A stretch of DNA of 25,745 bases from JAQVHD01 sp035369485 (GCA_035369485.1 DAOSMC010000005.1:1-25745); one strand, 5' to 3'. Shown: positions 14,246 to 22,405, numbered from the stretch's first letter. Numbers and translations are program-made. The notes: generated by a model from the sequence alone, not told the origin.

Positions 14246-14503
14246 TCATAGCGCTTTTTGATCTTGTTTCCTGCTCCGCACGAATCCTCTGCAATTTTTT
14301 GAACCGCAATGACATTCGAACGACTCTTCCAGGTGCGCAATCTTATCATAATTAATCGTAATTTCCTCTCCTCTCTTAATATCTCTCAGCGCTTATCCAA
14401 TTCGTTCTTTCTCTTCAATATTCGGTTCGCAAGAATGATTGATATAACATCCTGGTTTCTCGCTCTTTCTAAATTCTATAAATTGATTCTCATTATCTCC
14501 CAT
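14246..14503 (-). pseudogene. remnant of a SET-domain protein methyltransferase with in-frame stop
   Basis: The minus-strand frame from the ATG at 14503 reads 36 codons, a TAA (14393-14395), then 48 more codons to a TGA. Across the stop it gives the C-terminal half of a SET domain with post-SET zinc motif: CYINHSCEPN, ERIG-stop-ALRDIKRGEEITINYDK, and ECHCGSKNCRG. NHSC-PN and GEEIT--Y form the cofactor and substrate pocket of lysine methyltransferases, and C-x-C-x4-C is the post-SET ligand set. The N-terminal half of SET is absent, since the fragment starts inside the last codons of secA (11-bp overlap). So the gene is both truncated and interrupted. No frame slip is needed to join the halves, so the loss looks recent. 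TAA recoding is not expected in this group, and other TAA codons here end genes normally. Confidence 0.82.
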
Positions 14504-17108
14504 GACACTTTTTAAATTTTTTACCGCTGCCACAAGGGCAGGGATCGTTCCGACCAACATTTTTAAATTTTTCGGGAGAAATATCTGACGGCAATGAAGG
14601 CGCTGGTTTTGCTACAGGCGAAACTTGCTGTTTTTTTATTTGAAAGATAATTTCAAAAAACATTTCTTCAAAACGATCAAAGAAATCTTTAAATAGTCGG
14701 AAAGCATTGGTTTTATATTCAACCAGTGGATCATGCTGACCATAAGCCCTTAATCTGACTGCCTCTCTTAAATATTCCAGATTTTCTAAATGAGCTGTCC
14801 ACAAATTATCTAAAACGTTTAACATCATTGATTTAGAAATGTTCTCTAACAACTCTATTCCAATTTCAGCTTTAATTCTTTCAAAAGCAGTTTTGCTTTT
14901 TTCCAAAAGAAAATTATATAAACTACTTTCGGCAATCTCATTGAGCTTAACATTTTCTTCAATAATCTTAAACTCCTTCAAAAACGCTTCAAGATTTTCA
15001 ATCGGCACATTAATTAATCTTGCTATATTTTTTTCAATAATAGACTCTACTTCTGATAAAAGATGGTGGGATTGAGCTAAGTCTAATATCTTGTTGCGAT
15101 AATCGTAAAAAACTCTCCGTTGTTTATTAAGGACATCATCAAATTCAAGGGTATACTTTCGAGCGTCAAAATTTAATCCTTCGATTTTCGTCTGAGCTGA
15201 TTCAATAGCGCGATTAACTATTTTTGATTGAATGGGCATACCATAAGGATAATTCAAAACGCCCATTAAAGATTTAATACGTTCTCCACCAAAAATTCTC
15301 ATCAAATCATCCTCCAAAGAAACAAAAAATTGAGAAGAGCCAGGATCTCCTTGTCTCCCCGCTCGACCCCGTAATTGATCATCTATCCGACGCGCCTCAT
15401 GTCTTTCTGTGCCAATGACATGAAGCCCTCCCAATTCTTTTACTTTAGCAACCTCCTCAGCAATCGGCGGATTTCCACCAAGAATAATATCTACTCCCCT
15501 TCCCGCCATATTAGTAGCTACTGTAACAGCTTTTAGTTTACCCGCTTGAGCGATAATTTCTCCTTCTTTTTCGTGATTTTTTGCGTTCAAAACATTATGA
15601 GGAATGCCCTCTCGAGAAAGCATCGCTGATAATTTTTCGTTGTTTTCAATTGAAACCGTACCAATCAAAAGCGGTTGACCTATGTTATGTCTTTTTTTAA
15701 TTTCCTCAACAATAGCTTCCCATTTTTCTGTAGAAGTTTTATAAACTAAATCAGGCAAATCTTTACGAATCATTGGTTTATTAGTTGGAATAGGAACTAC
15801 TTCTAACCCGTATACTTTGTCAAATTCTTCAGCTGCAGTTAAAGCAGTGCCCGTCATTCCTGCTAATTTCTCGTACATTCGAAAATAATTTTGAAAAGTG
15901 ATGCTAGCAAGAATACGATTTTCTTGTTTTATTTCTACGCCTTCTTTGGCCTCAATGGCTTGATGCAATCCGCCGGAATAACGTCGTCCAAAAAGCAAAC
16001 GACCGGTGAATTCATCCACAATAATCACTTCTCCATCTTTAACAATATAATCTTTGTCACGCTTGAATAGAGCGTAGGCTTTAAGAGATTCTTCTAGATA
16101 ATGGACGTATCGAAAATTTTCCGGTGAATATAAATTTTTCACTCCTAACATTTTTTCTACTTTTTCAATACCACTATCAAGAATAAGCACTGATTTTAGT
16201 TTTTCATCAACTTGATAGTCAATGTTTTTTTCTAATCGAGGGACGATTTTTGCAAAAAGCTTATATGATTCACTCGCCTCCATGTCAGGAATAGTAATGA
16301 TTAGTGGTGTTCGAGCCTCATCAATTAAAATACTATCAACTTCATCAACAATTGCATAATAATGACCTCGCTGAACTTTTTGATTTAAATCATAAACTAA
16401 ATTATCCCTTAAATAATCAAAGCCGAATTCATTATTCGTGCCATAAGTGATATCGGCATCATAAGCTGTTTTACGCGAAACTGGCCTTAAATATTCGTAA
16501 AATACTTTAAAACTTCCAGTTGCATCTCTTTTTTCATCAGTTTCATCCCCTTTTTCTTTATTATTATTCTGGTTGTTTATCAGAATATTGGCAGAGTTAT
16601 TGACGTTTTTATAATCAGGATCATAAAGAAAAGCTTCATCATGGGCAATGCAGCCTATAGAAAGACCGAGTAAATAATAAACTTGTCCCATCCAAACTGT
16701 ATCGCGTTTAGCCAAATAATCATTCACGGTAACAACATGTACTCCTTTTTTAGTTAAAGCATTGAGATAAACAGGTAAAGTTGCGGCCAGAGTTTTTCCC
16801 TCGCCGGTTTTCATTTCGGCAATTTTCCCTTGGTGAAGTGCCAACCCTCCCAACAGCTGAACATCATAATGTCTTTGTTTTAAAGCGCGTTTTGCCGCTT
16901 CTCGGACCAAGGCAAAACCCTCAATTAAAACGTTTTCTAGGTCTGCAGGTGATTTTACTTTTTCTCTCAAACTCAGCGATTTTTCTCGAAGAGAAAAATC
17001 GCTGAGTGTTACTAATTCAGACTCAAAAGCGTTTACTTTATCAATAAATTTTTTATTTTGTTTATAAAATTTTTGGCTAAGATCTGAATGAAAAAAATTC
17101 AAACGCAT
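14493..17108 (-). CDS. secA: preprotein translocase ATPase SecA
   Basis: Motor that drives proteins through SecYEG. The 871 residues cover the whole family: Walker A MKTGEGKT (99-106), VDEVDSILIDEARTPLI (254-270), the TNMAGRGVDI and RGRAGRQGDPGSSQF motifs of the second ATPase fold, helical scaffold domains, and a C-terminal SEC-C zinc site with C857, C859, C868 and H869. An Asn/Lys-rich insertion at about residues 165-200 sits before DITYGTNNEFGFDYLRDN. The end of the gene overlaps the SET remnant by 11 bp. Near the 5' end the coding sequence contains a perfect 17-bp palindrome. Upstream is AT-rich with several -10-like strings but no clear Shine-Dalgarno. Confidence 0.98.
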   Translation of the reverse strand: MRLNFFHSDLSQKFYKQNKKFIDKVNAFESELVTLSDFSLREKSLSLREKVKSPADLENVLIEGFALVREAAKRALKQRHYDVQLLGGLALHQGKIAEMKTGEGKTLAATLPVYLNALTKKGVHVVTVNDYLAKRDTVWMGQVYYLLGLSIGCIAHDEAFLYDPDYKNVNNSANILINNQNNNKEKGDETDEKRDATGSFKVFYEYLRPVSRKTAYDADITYGTNNEFGFDYLRDNLVYDLNQKVQRGHYYAIVDEVDSILIDEARTPLIITIPDMEASESYKLFAKIVPRLEKNIDYQVDEKLKSVLILDSGIEKVEKMLGVKNLYSPENFRYVHYLEESLKAYALFKRDKDYIVKDGEVIIVDEFTGRLLFGRRYSGGLHQAIEAKEGVEIKQENRILASITFQNYFRMYEKLAGMTGTALTAAEEFDKVYGLEVVPIPTNKPMIRKDLPDLVYKTSTEKWEAIVEEIKKRHNIGQPLLIGTVSIENNEKLSAMLSREGIPHNVLNAKNHEKEGEIIAQAGKLKAVTVATNMAGRGVDIILGGNPPIAEEVAKVKELGGLHVIGTERHEARRIDDQLRGRAGRQGDPGSSQFFVSLEDDLMRIFGGERIKSLMGVLNYPYGMPIQSKIVNRAIESAQTKIEGLNFDARKYTLEFDDVLNKQRRVFYDYRNKILDLAQSHHLLSEVESIIEKNIARLINVPIENLEAFLKEFKIIEENVKLNEIAESSLYNFLLEKSKTAFERIKAEIGIELLENISKSMMLNVLDNLWTAHLENLEYLREAVRLRAYGQHDPLVEYKTNAFRLFKDFFDRFEEMFFEIIFQIKKQQVSPVAKPAPSLPSDISPEKFKNVGRNDPCPCGSGKKFKKCHGR
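16971..17007. repeat. 17-bp perfect inverted repeat inside the secA 5' coding region
   Basis: The arms 16971-16987 (ACTCAGCGATTTTTCTC) and 16991-17007 are exact complements around the three bases GAA. In secA this covers codons 34-46, encoding TLSDFSLREKSLS, a segment that aligns with the normal LSDEELR region. The mRNA would carry a very stable hairpin about 100 nt after the start. Confidence 0.8.
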
Positions 17109-17208
17109 ATCAATATTATTACTTATTTATTTATATTAGCACATCTTGAGAAAAAATCAAAAAAATACCCACGTATAATTTCTTTCTTTGATTTTAATAT
17201 AGATTATT

Positions 17209-17214
17209 TATAAT
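17209..17214 (+). promoter_or_regulatory. -10 box of the histidine phosphatase gene
   Basis: TATAAT ends seven bases before the ATG at 17222. It overlaps the earlier in-frame ATG at 17213, which argues that 17222 is the true start. Confidence 0.55.
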
Positions 17215-17221
17215 GGATGTT

Positions 17222-17806
17222 ATGGTAAAAATAAATAATAACTATTTTTTATTGCGCCATGGCGAAGCATTTTCAAACAGAGAACCGCGCTGGCTTTCTT
17301 CCTGGCCAGAAATTAAAATAGCCCATCTGACATCGCGGGGTAAATTAAAAATTAAAAAACAAGCTCAAATTTTTAAAACTAAAGGCATAGACCTGATTTT
17401 TTCCTCTGATTTAGCTCGAACCAAAGAAACAGCCCAAATTGTTGCTCAAATTATTAAAAAGCCTGTCATTTTTAAAAAAGAACTGCGAGAATTAAACTTC
17501 GGCGTCTTTAACGGATTTCATCCCAATGTCTATTGGGCTTATTTTCAAAATCCTCTAGAACGTTTTACCAAAAAGATTCCACATGGCGAAACACTCAATC
17601 AATGCGCCAAAAGAATTTTCAATTTTTGGAAAAAAATAAATTGCCGCTATCAAAACAAAAACATTTTAATTATTAGCCATGCCGATCCGCTTTGGCTACT
17701 AGAGTCAAAAATTAGAAAGTTAACAAAAATTCAAATGGTAAAAAATTATCGATTACGCTTAAGTCCCGGCGAAGTAAGGATTATCAGAGCGCATTCTAAA
17801 GATTAA
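17222..17806 (+). CDS. histidine phosphatase (phosphoglycerate mutase-like) superfamily protein
   Basis: Cytoplasmic phosphatase or mutase that uses a phospho-histidine intermediate. In the 194-residue form starting at 17222, the catalytic set is complete: R12-H13-G-E in LLRHGEA, R66 in SSDLARTKETA, E90 in the RELNFGVFNG segment, and H153 in ISHADP. The short insert and lack of the full PGM dimer loop suggest a broad phosphatase (CobC/GpmB-like) rather than glycolytic dPGM, but the substrate cannot be set from sequence. It is divergent from secA and overlaps the convergent membrane protein gene by 11 bp at its 3' end. Confidence 0.85.
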   Translation: MVKINNNYFLLRHGEAFSNREPRWLSSWPEIKIAHLTSRGKLKIKKQAQIFKTKGIDLIFSSDLARTKETAQIVAQIIKKPVIFKKELRELNFGVFNGFHPNVYWAYFQNPLERFTKKIPHGETLNQCAKRIFNFWKKINCRYQNKNILIISHADPLWLLESKIRKLTKIQMVKNYRLRLSPGEVRIIRAHSKD

Positions 17807-18155
17807 CCATTACCATAGCTACAATAGCCAAAAATAAAAAAATATTGATCAAAATATTACTTGCTAAAATAAATTGGGCTAATTTTTTGATGCGAAACCA
17901 GAAGATAAAAGCCAAAAGAAGATGAAGGGCTGAAAAGAAGAAACCAACAAACCAAAAAAGATAAAAATTCCAAAAGTAACCGGTCATTTTAATGCCTTCG
18001 AGCGAAGTATAATAAAGAATATAAGAACGCTGAGGCAAAAATTTGATATTAAGAAAAATAATAACCAAAGCTACCAATAATATAATAATATTAATGATTA
18101 GAGAAATTCTAACCCAACGATCATGTAAAAAAATTTTTAGTTCGTCCTTAGTCAT
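17796..18155 (-). CDS. three-helix membrane protein of unknown function
   Basis: A 119-residue protein with three clear transmembrane segments at about 15-36, 61-86 and 92-117. A short charged cytoplasmic N-terminus (MTKDELKIFLHDRWVR) precedes them, and the segment between helices 1 and 2 has SLEGIKMTGY. I do not recognise a named family. It has its own good promoter with the -10 box seven bases from the ATG and no Shine-Dalgarno. Its end overlaps the phosphatase gene by 11 bp in convergent orientation, so the two mRNAs can pair at their 3' ends. Confidence 0.75.
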   Translation of the reverse strand: MTKDELKIFLHDRWVRISLIINIIILLVALVIIFLNIKFLPQRSYILYYTSLEGIKMTGYFWNFYLFWFVGFFFSALHLLLAFIFWFRIKKLAQFILASNILINIFLFLAIVAMVMVNL

Positions 18156-18162
18156 AGAAACA

Positions 18163-18190
18163 ATTATAAAAATTTCATCTTTAAAGTCAA
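18163..18190 (-). promoter_or_regulatory. promoter of the three-helix membrane protein gene
   Basis: On the minus strand, TTGACT (18185-18190), a 16-bp spacer and TATAAT (18163-18168), with seven bases to the ATG at 18155. Both boxes are close to consensus, which makes this one of the best examples of the leaderless layout in the window. Confidence 0.75.
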
Positions 18191-18259
18191 AAACAGGTAT
18201 CTACTTGCAGTTTGTGCTAAAAAAATTCATGACTTTTTCAATTTTACAGTAGCAATCCT

Positions 18260-18334
18260 TGGCGCCCCTGATGGGAATCGGACCCATGTTTCCACCTTGA
18301 GAGAGTGGCGTCCTAGCCACTAGACGACAGGGGC
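18260..18334 (-). tRNA. tRNA-Glu (anticodon CTC)
   Basis: The minus strand folds as a standard tRNA: acceptor GCCCCTG/CAGGGGC, D arm with GG in the loop, anticodon stem CCACT/GGTGG around loop CTCTCAA (anticodon CTC), a 4-nt variable loop, T stem ATGGG/CCCAT. G73 is followed by an encoded CCA (18260-18262). The T loop reads TCCGATT, so position 55 is C where nearly all elongator tRNAs have T (pseudouridine); C55 could still pair with G18. Confidence 0.93.
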
Positions 18335-18392
18335 TTAATTGTTTATTTTAACTAAAATTGAGAAAAAATAAAGAAATTTGCTAGTTTTCTAA

Positions 18393-18421
18393 TTGACAAA
18401 CATTCTAAAAAAGATTAAGCT
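18393..18421 (+). promoter_or_regulatory. promoter of the DUF218-like gene
   Basis: A consensus TTGACA (18393-18398), a 17-bp spacer and a weak TAAGCT (18416-18421). The leader of about 33 nt carries AAAGGAGGATT before the ATG at 18461. Confidence 0.6.
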
Positions 18422-18460
18422 AAAATTAGCTATTTAATTTTAAAAGAAAGGAGGATTAAG

Positions 18461-19039
18461 ATGAACCGAAAAGTTCGTTTTCTTAAATGGACCCCTCAAA
18501 CAAAAATTGATGCTGTTATTGCGCTAGGAATGGGCTTCAAAAGAGACTTCACCGATATTTCTGATCAAACAAAAAGTATCTGTTCTACCGCTGCTTTAAT
18601 TTCTATCCAAAATAATATTCCACTAGTTTTAGTGGGACAAGAAATGGATGATGAACAAGAGGAAACAGCAAAATGTGTTCCTAATGAAAGTGTCAAAATG
18701 TACCGTTTTGTCAGATATCTGCACACTGAACAAAATATCGTAGAAAAAATTTCTCAATTAAATGCTCGATCTCTTTATGGGAAACTCGATACAGTTCTAG
18801 AATTAGTTGAAAAAACGGGATGGGAAAAAATTGCCATTATCTGTCATGTTGACATGATGCCAAGAATAAAAAAAGTTTTGAAACAATTAGGCTTGATGAA
18901 AGAAGTTGAAGTTTCTGTTTATCTCGCTCCCATTCGGCCCATGTACAATGGCGATTCTGATTTCTGGTGGCTACGCGAAAATTGGCGTGCAAAGCTCTAC
19001 GAAATGAGCAGTAGTTTATTCAATTTGATTAATCGTTAA
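18461..19039 (+). CDS. DUF218/YdcF-like protein (tentative)
   Basis: A soluble 192-residue protein with no signal peptide or membrane helix. The order of motifs resembles DUF218 (SanA/ElyC/YdcF): DAVIALGMGF at 17-26, a helix, then IPLVLVGQE, a middle segment with HTEQN in the place of the family's conserved S-T-x-E-N, and later EKIAIICHVDMMPRIKKVLKQLG, like the second strand-helix unit. The match is by eye and is weak in places; the function of this fold is unclear even in model bacteria. The start is set by a strong AGGAGG at normal distance. It is a single-gene unit with promoter and terminator. Confidence 0.6.
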   Translation: MNRKVRFLKWTPQTKIDAVIALGMGFKRDFTDISDQTKSICSTAALISIQNNIPLVLVGQEMDDEQEETAKCVPNESVKMYRFVRYLHTEQNIVEKISQLNARSLYGKLDTVLELVEKTGWEKIAIICHVDMMPRIKKVLKQLGLMKEVEVSVYLAPIRPMYNGDSDFWWLRENWRAKLYEMSSSLFNLINR

Positions 19040-19047
19040 AATAATTT

Positions 19048-19073
19048 AAGGTCGCTCCTGCAGCGACCTTTTT
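19048..19073 (+). terminator. terminator of the DUF218-like gene
   Basis: AAGGTCGCT (19048-19056) and AGCGACCTT (19062-19070) form a 9-bp stem with a 5-nt loop, followed by Ts. The T-run overlaps the murF stop codon on the other strand, so the hairpin may also end the dcw transcript. Confidence 0.85.
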
Positions 19074-20310
19074 ATTTTTTTAATTCTTCAACAATTTTTT
19101 CTAGTTGCATCGCGTGTGATCCTTTAATTAAAATTGCATCATTACTGCTAATTTCTTTTTTAATTATTTTACTGGCGCTTTCGCTATTATTAAAGACAAG
19201 CACTTTATTTTTATCAAAACCGTGTTTTATTGCAGATTCGGCAATCAACCGCGCCGCTGAACCAACGCAAATCAGAAAATCAACTTTTTTAATTACTTCT
19301 TTCCCTATTTCTTCGTGTGCCTCAGTTGTATATTTGCCTAATTCTAACATATCGCCTAAAATAGCCACCCTGCGGCGTTGAGTGAAATGGCCTAGTGTTT
19401 CCAGAGCAGCTTTCATTGAGAGGGGTGATGCATTATAGCAATCGTCTAAAATAACGCTATTTTTAATACCTTTTATAATCTGCATTCGATGATCGGGTGG
19501 TTGATAATTAGCTAGATAATCGCTAATTTTAACAAGATTGATACCAAAAACAATTCCTACCGCTACGGCTGCTGCTATGGAATAAATCTGAGGCTTGCCC
19601 ATAACCCGAAAAAGACGAAAAGGAACAAAAACATTACCATACTGAATTTTAAAAGTGATACCTTCGGGAAATTCATTTTCATCAAATTTATATTCAAAAT
19701 TAATAATTTGAATATCAGCATCCTCTTTAAACCCATAACTAATTATGTGGGCGCGTGTTTTTATTCTCAAATTCCACACCAATTCATCATCACGATTTAA
19801 AATAGCAAAACCGTTAGCGGGTAGCAATTCGATTAATCGCGCTTTTTCTACTGCCACCGCAGTAGGACTAGAATAAAACTCCACATGAACCGGTATTTCT
19901 CCTATACTCGTGATGACTCCAATTTTAGGTCGGGCTAAACGTGCTAAATATTGTATATCCCCTGGTCGATCCGCAGCCATTTCTAAAACTAAAATTTCGG
20001 GATATTTTTTATTAAAAATAAGAAGTTGGCCAATAGCTTGAAAAATTACTTTTGGCCAAAACAAAATTCCGCGAATTGCATTATAATCACCCAAAATTGT
20101 TAGTGGCACTCCTAATTCATTATTAAAATTCCCTTGCGAGCGTCTTACATTCCGTTCTCCTTTCAAAACAGTATAGACAGCTTCTTTGGTAGAAGTTTTG
20201 CCAACACTACCTGTAATGCCAATCACTGCCGGTTTATATTTCTTCAATGTCCATTGAGCGAGAATTCGCAAAATATTTTTTAAAGTATTAAATAGCAGGG
20301 GGGATTTCAT
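19072..20310 (-). CDS. murF: MurF-type UDP-MurNAc-tripeptide D-Ala-D-Ala ligase, short N-terminus
   Basis: Adds D-Ala-D-Ala to the UDP-MurNAc peptide, using ATP. In 412 residues the Mur ligase core is complete: P-loop GITGSVGKTS (31-40), VLEMAADRPGDI (108-119), ITSIGEIPVH, the MurF-type DDCYNASPLSM (289-299) and LGDMLELG (318-325). The P-loop comes about 70 residues earlier than in E. coli MurF, so the N-terminal UDP-substrate domain is missing and replaced by a short amphipathic or hydrophobic helix (about 5-22). I believe this short form is common in CPR. It overlaps the upstream penicillin-binding protein gene by 23 bp and is the last gene of the mraZ operon. Confidence 0.87.
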   Translation of the reverse strand: MKSPLLFNTLKNILRILAQWTLKKYKPAVIGITGSVGKTSTKEAVYTVLKGERNVRRSQGNFNNELGVPLTILGDYNAIRGILFWPKVIFQAIGQLLIFNKKYPEILVLEMAADRPGDIQYLARLARPKIGVITSIGEIPVHVEFYSSPTAVAVEKARLIELLPANGFAILNRDDELVWNLRIKTRAHIISYGFKEDADIQIINFEYKFDENEFPEGITFKIQYGNVFVPFRLFRVMGKPQIYSIAAAVAVGIVFGINLVKISDYLANYQPPDHRMQIIKGIKNSVILDDCYNASPLSMKAALETLGHFTQRRRVAILGDMLELGKYTTEAHEEIGKEVIKKVDFLICVGSAARLIAESAIKHGFDKNKVLVFNNSESASKIIKKEISSNDAILIKGSHAMQLEKIVEELKK

Positions 20311-21991
20311 AGTAGTCTAAAATAAATTGAGCGAGCTCTTTAAACATTGGAACTACGGTCGACCCCGCCAAAGATGCTTCTGGTTTGTCTAATTTAACAA
20401 GAATAATAAAACGCGGGTCATCAGCTGGAGCGTAACCAATAAAAGAATGGATGGTTTTATCTGAATAAGTGCCATTTGCATCTGGCACTTGAGCTGTGCC
20501 AGTTTTTCCAGCAATTTGATAACCTTGAATTTCAGCCACTTTATTTTTTTCAACAGAATTAACCATAATAATTCTTAATTGATCCGCTGTTCCTTTACTA
20601 ATCACTTGTTTTTTAGGTTTTGGTTCAAATGTCTTTTCTTTATTTCCTTCAGGATCAACAATTGTTTCTACTACATAAGGAGTCATCATTAACCCATTAT
20701 TGGCGATAGTTGAAAAAGCATTAATCATCGCGATAGGCGTAACAGAAATGCCCTGACCAAATGAGGCGGTAGCAAAATAAATATCGTTAAAACTTTTCAA
20801 ATTATTAATATTACCAACCGCTTCATTAGGCAAATCAATGCCTGTTTTTTGATTAAATCCGAAGTTTAAGACATGTTGATGAAAAATATCATGACCGATT
20901 AATTTTTCTAAATAAACGGCGCCCGTATTCAAGCTATAAGCAATAATATCAAAAACATTGCACTCGCCGTGCGCTTTAAAATCCCAGTTTTTGATTGTTT
21001 TTCCACTAACAACTACTTCGCCATTATCATAAAATTTTGTTTGAGGAGTAATCCGTTGCGAATCAAGTCCAGCCGCTACTGTAATAATTTTAAACACTGA
21101 TCCTGGTTCGTAGGTTAATTGAATGGCTGAATTTAAAAAAGAGTTCAACGAATAGGATGAATATCGATTAGGATCGAAATTAGGATAATTGGCTACGGTT
21201 AAAACTTTTCCTGTCTCAGGTTCCATAACGATAATTGATCCACCCTCAGCTTTCCATTCTTTTGCCTTTTTTTCTAATAAATCCTCCGCCTTATTTTGAA
21301 TATGAAAATCTATTGTTGTAACAATATCATTATTGGCTCGACTATAAATTAAATTTCTCAATGATAAAAAATCAAATAAATCATTAGATAAAGATTGGTT
21401 GGACAAATAATCATCGTAGTATTTTTCTAAACCATATTGACCATGAAAATTCTTAACATCATCCTTAACATAACCAATCAATTGAGAAGCAAATTCTTTA
21501 TATGGATAATAACGACCAATATATTCCTTAGTGTAAATTCCTTTAAGATTAAGATCTTCTATTTTTTGCGCGGTTGTTTCATCAACTTTTTTAGTTAATA
21601 ATTCATAGAGACTTTGCTTTTTGGAAAATTTAATAATCAAATCTTCATATGATAAATTGAGCTGCTTAGATAAAACGCTAGCTGCTGCTACTGGATCATC
21701 AATTTCTTTGGGCACTGCATAGATCTCAAAAAATTTTTTATTAACCGCGACGGGAATTAATGACCCCTCTCGCGTTTGAAAATAAATTGTTCCTCTTAAA
21801 TATTGAAGATTGTTTTTAATTTGTTCGGCAGTCTTTACTTGAGCAGCCGCCTTTTGCGAAAAATCTTCATAATGAAGAATTTGCAATGAATAAAGCCGCC
21901 ATAAAATTATGCCAGCGCTTAAGACAAAAATTATTAAAATAAAATGCAAACGCCAATTATTTAAAAATTGTTTCGCTTTTTTTCGCTTCAT
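20288..21991 (-). CDS. ftsI: class B penicillin-binding protein, FtsI/PBP2-type transpeptidase
   Basis: Cross-links peptidoglycan, most likely at the septum given its place after ftsL in a dcw-type operon. The 567 residues have a cytoplasmic basic N-terminus, a membrane helix (about 15-36), a PBP dimerisation domain with LRGTIY and RYYPYKEFASQLIGYV, and a transpeptidase domain with S298-V-F-K301, S353-L-N355 and K496-T-G498. No PASTA repeats follow. It begins 12 bp after ftsL and ends inside the murF start by 23 bp. The class is certain; FtsI rather than elongation-type PBP2 is inferred from context. Confidence 0.92.
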   Translation of the reverse strand: MKRKKAKQFLNNWRLHFILIIFVLSAGIILWRLYSLQILHYEDFSQKAAAQVKTAEQIKNNLQYLRGTIYFQTREGSLIPVAVNKKFFEIYAVPKEIDDPVAAASVLSKQLNLSYEDLIIKFSKKQSLYELLTKKVDETTAQKIEDLNLKGIYTKEYIGRYYPYKEFASQLIGYVKDDVKNFHGQYGLEKYYDDYLSNQSLSNDLFDFLSLRNLIYSRANNDIVTTIDFHIQNKAEDLLEKKAKEWKAEGGSIIVMEPETGKVLTVANYPNFDPNRYSSYSLNSFLNSAIQLTYEPGSVFKIITVAAGLDSQRITPQTKFYDNGEVVVSGKTIKNWDFKAHGECNVFDIIAYSLNTGAVYLEKLIGHDIFHQHVLNFGFNQKTGIDLPNEAVGNINNLKSFNDIYFATASFGQGISVTPIAMINAFSTIANNGLMMTPYVVETIVDPEGNKEKTFEPKPKKQVISKGTADQLRIIMVNSVEKNKVAEIQGYQIAGKTGTAQVPDANGTYSDKTIHSFIGYAPADDPRFIILVKLDKPEASLAGSTVVPMFKELAQFILDYYEIPPAI

Positions 21992-22003
21992 CTCAATAAT
22001 TCA

Positions 22004-22405
22004 TTATAAATTATTCAAATTGGTTAAACCAACCTCCATTTGTGGATTTTTAACCAAAGAAAAATATCCAGGAACAGCTACTAGAATTAAACCCTCTTTT
22101 TCGGCGATCGCTGTAAATTTATCAAAACTTTGAAGAGAGGCTACCTGATTTTTTAATTCAGCATTTTTCTGTTCAAAAACAACTGATTGGGAAGTTAAGT
22201 TTTTAATATCAAAGCGATAATTAACCATTTTAATCTCTAAAAATAAGCTCCCAACGATAGTAAAAATAATTAAAATCATCAAACCAATATTCAAAAACGC
22301 AACAAAAGAAAAACGAGAATTTAAAACTTTACTATTTTTCTTTTGCCAATTCATTCGTTGCGTAACTAAATTATAGCGATTATGTTTTAAACTAATAATT
22401 GTCAT
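22004..22405 (-). CDS. ftsL: FtsL/DivIC-like septum protein
   Basis: Small bitopic membrane protein of 133 residues, the right size and position for FtsL: basic cytoplasmic tail, membrane helix at about 33-56, and a heptad-like coiled coil (about 60-92) outside. Sequence conservation in this family is very low, so the call rests on topology and on its place between rsmH and ftsI. The ATG overlaps the rsmH stop in an ATGA. Confidence 0.75.
   Translation of the reverse strand: MTIISLKHNRYNLVTQRMNWQKKNSKVLNSRFSFVAFLNIGLMILIIFTIVGSLFLEIKMVNYRFDIKNLTSQSVVFEQKNAELKNQVASLQSFDKFTAIAEKEGLILVAVPGYFSLVKNPQMEVGLTNLNNL

Noticed and set aside
14393..14395. TAA read as sense codon in the SET fragment
   Set aside because: TAA ends many normal genes here, CPR recoding concerns TGA, and the fragment also lacks its N-terminal half.
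14309..14515. Plus-strand 68-codon frame
   Set aside because: It is the antisense of the SET remnant, whose motifs are unmistakable on the minus strand.
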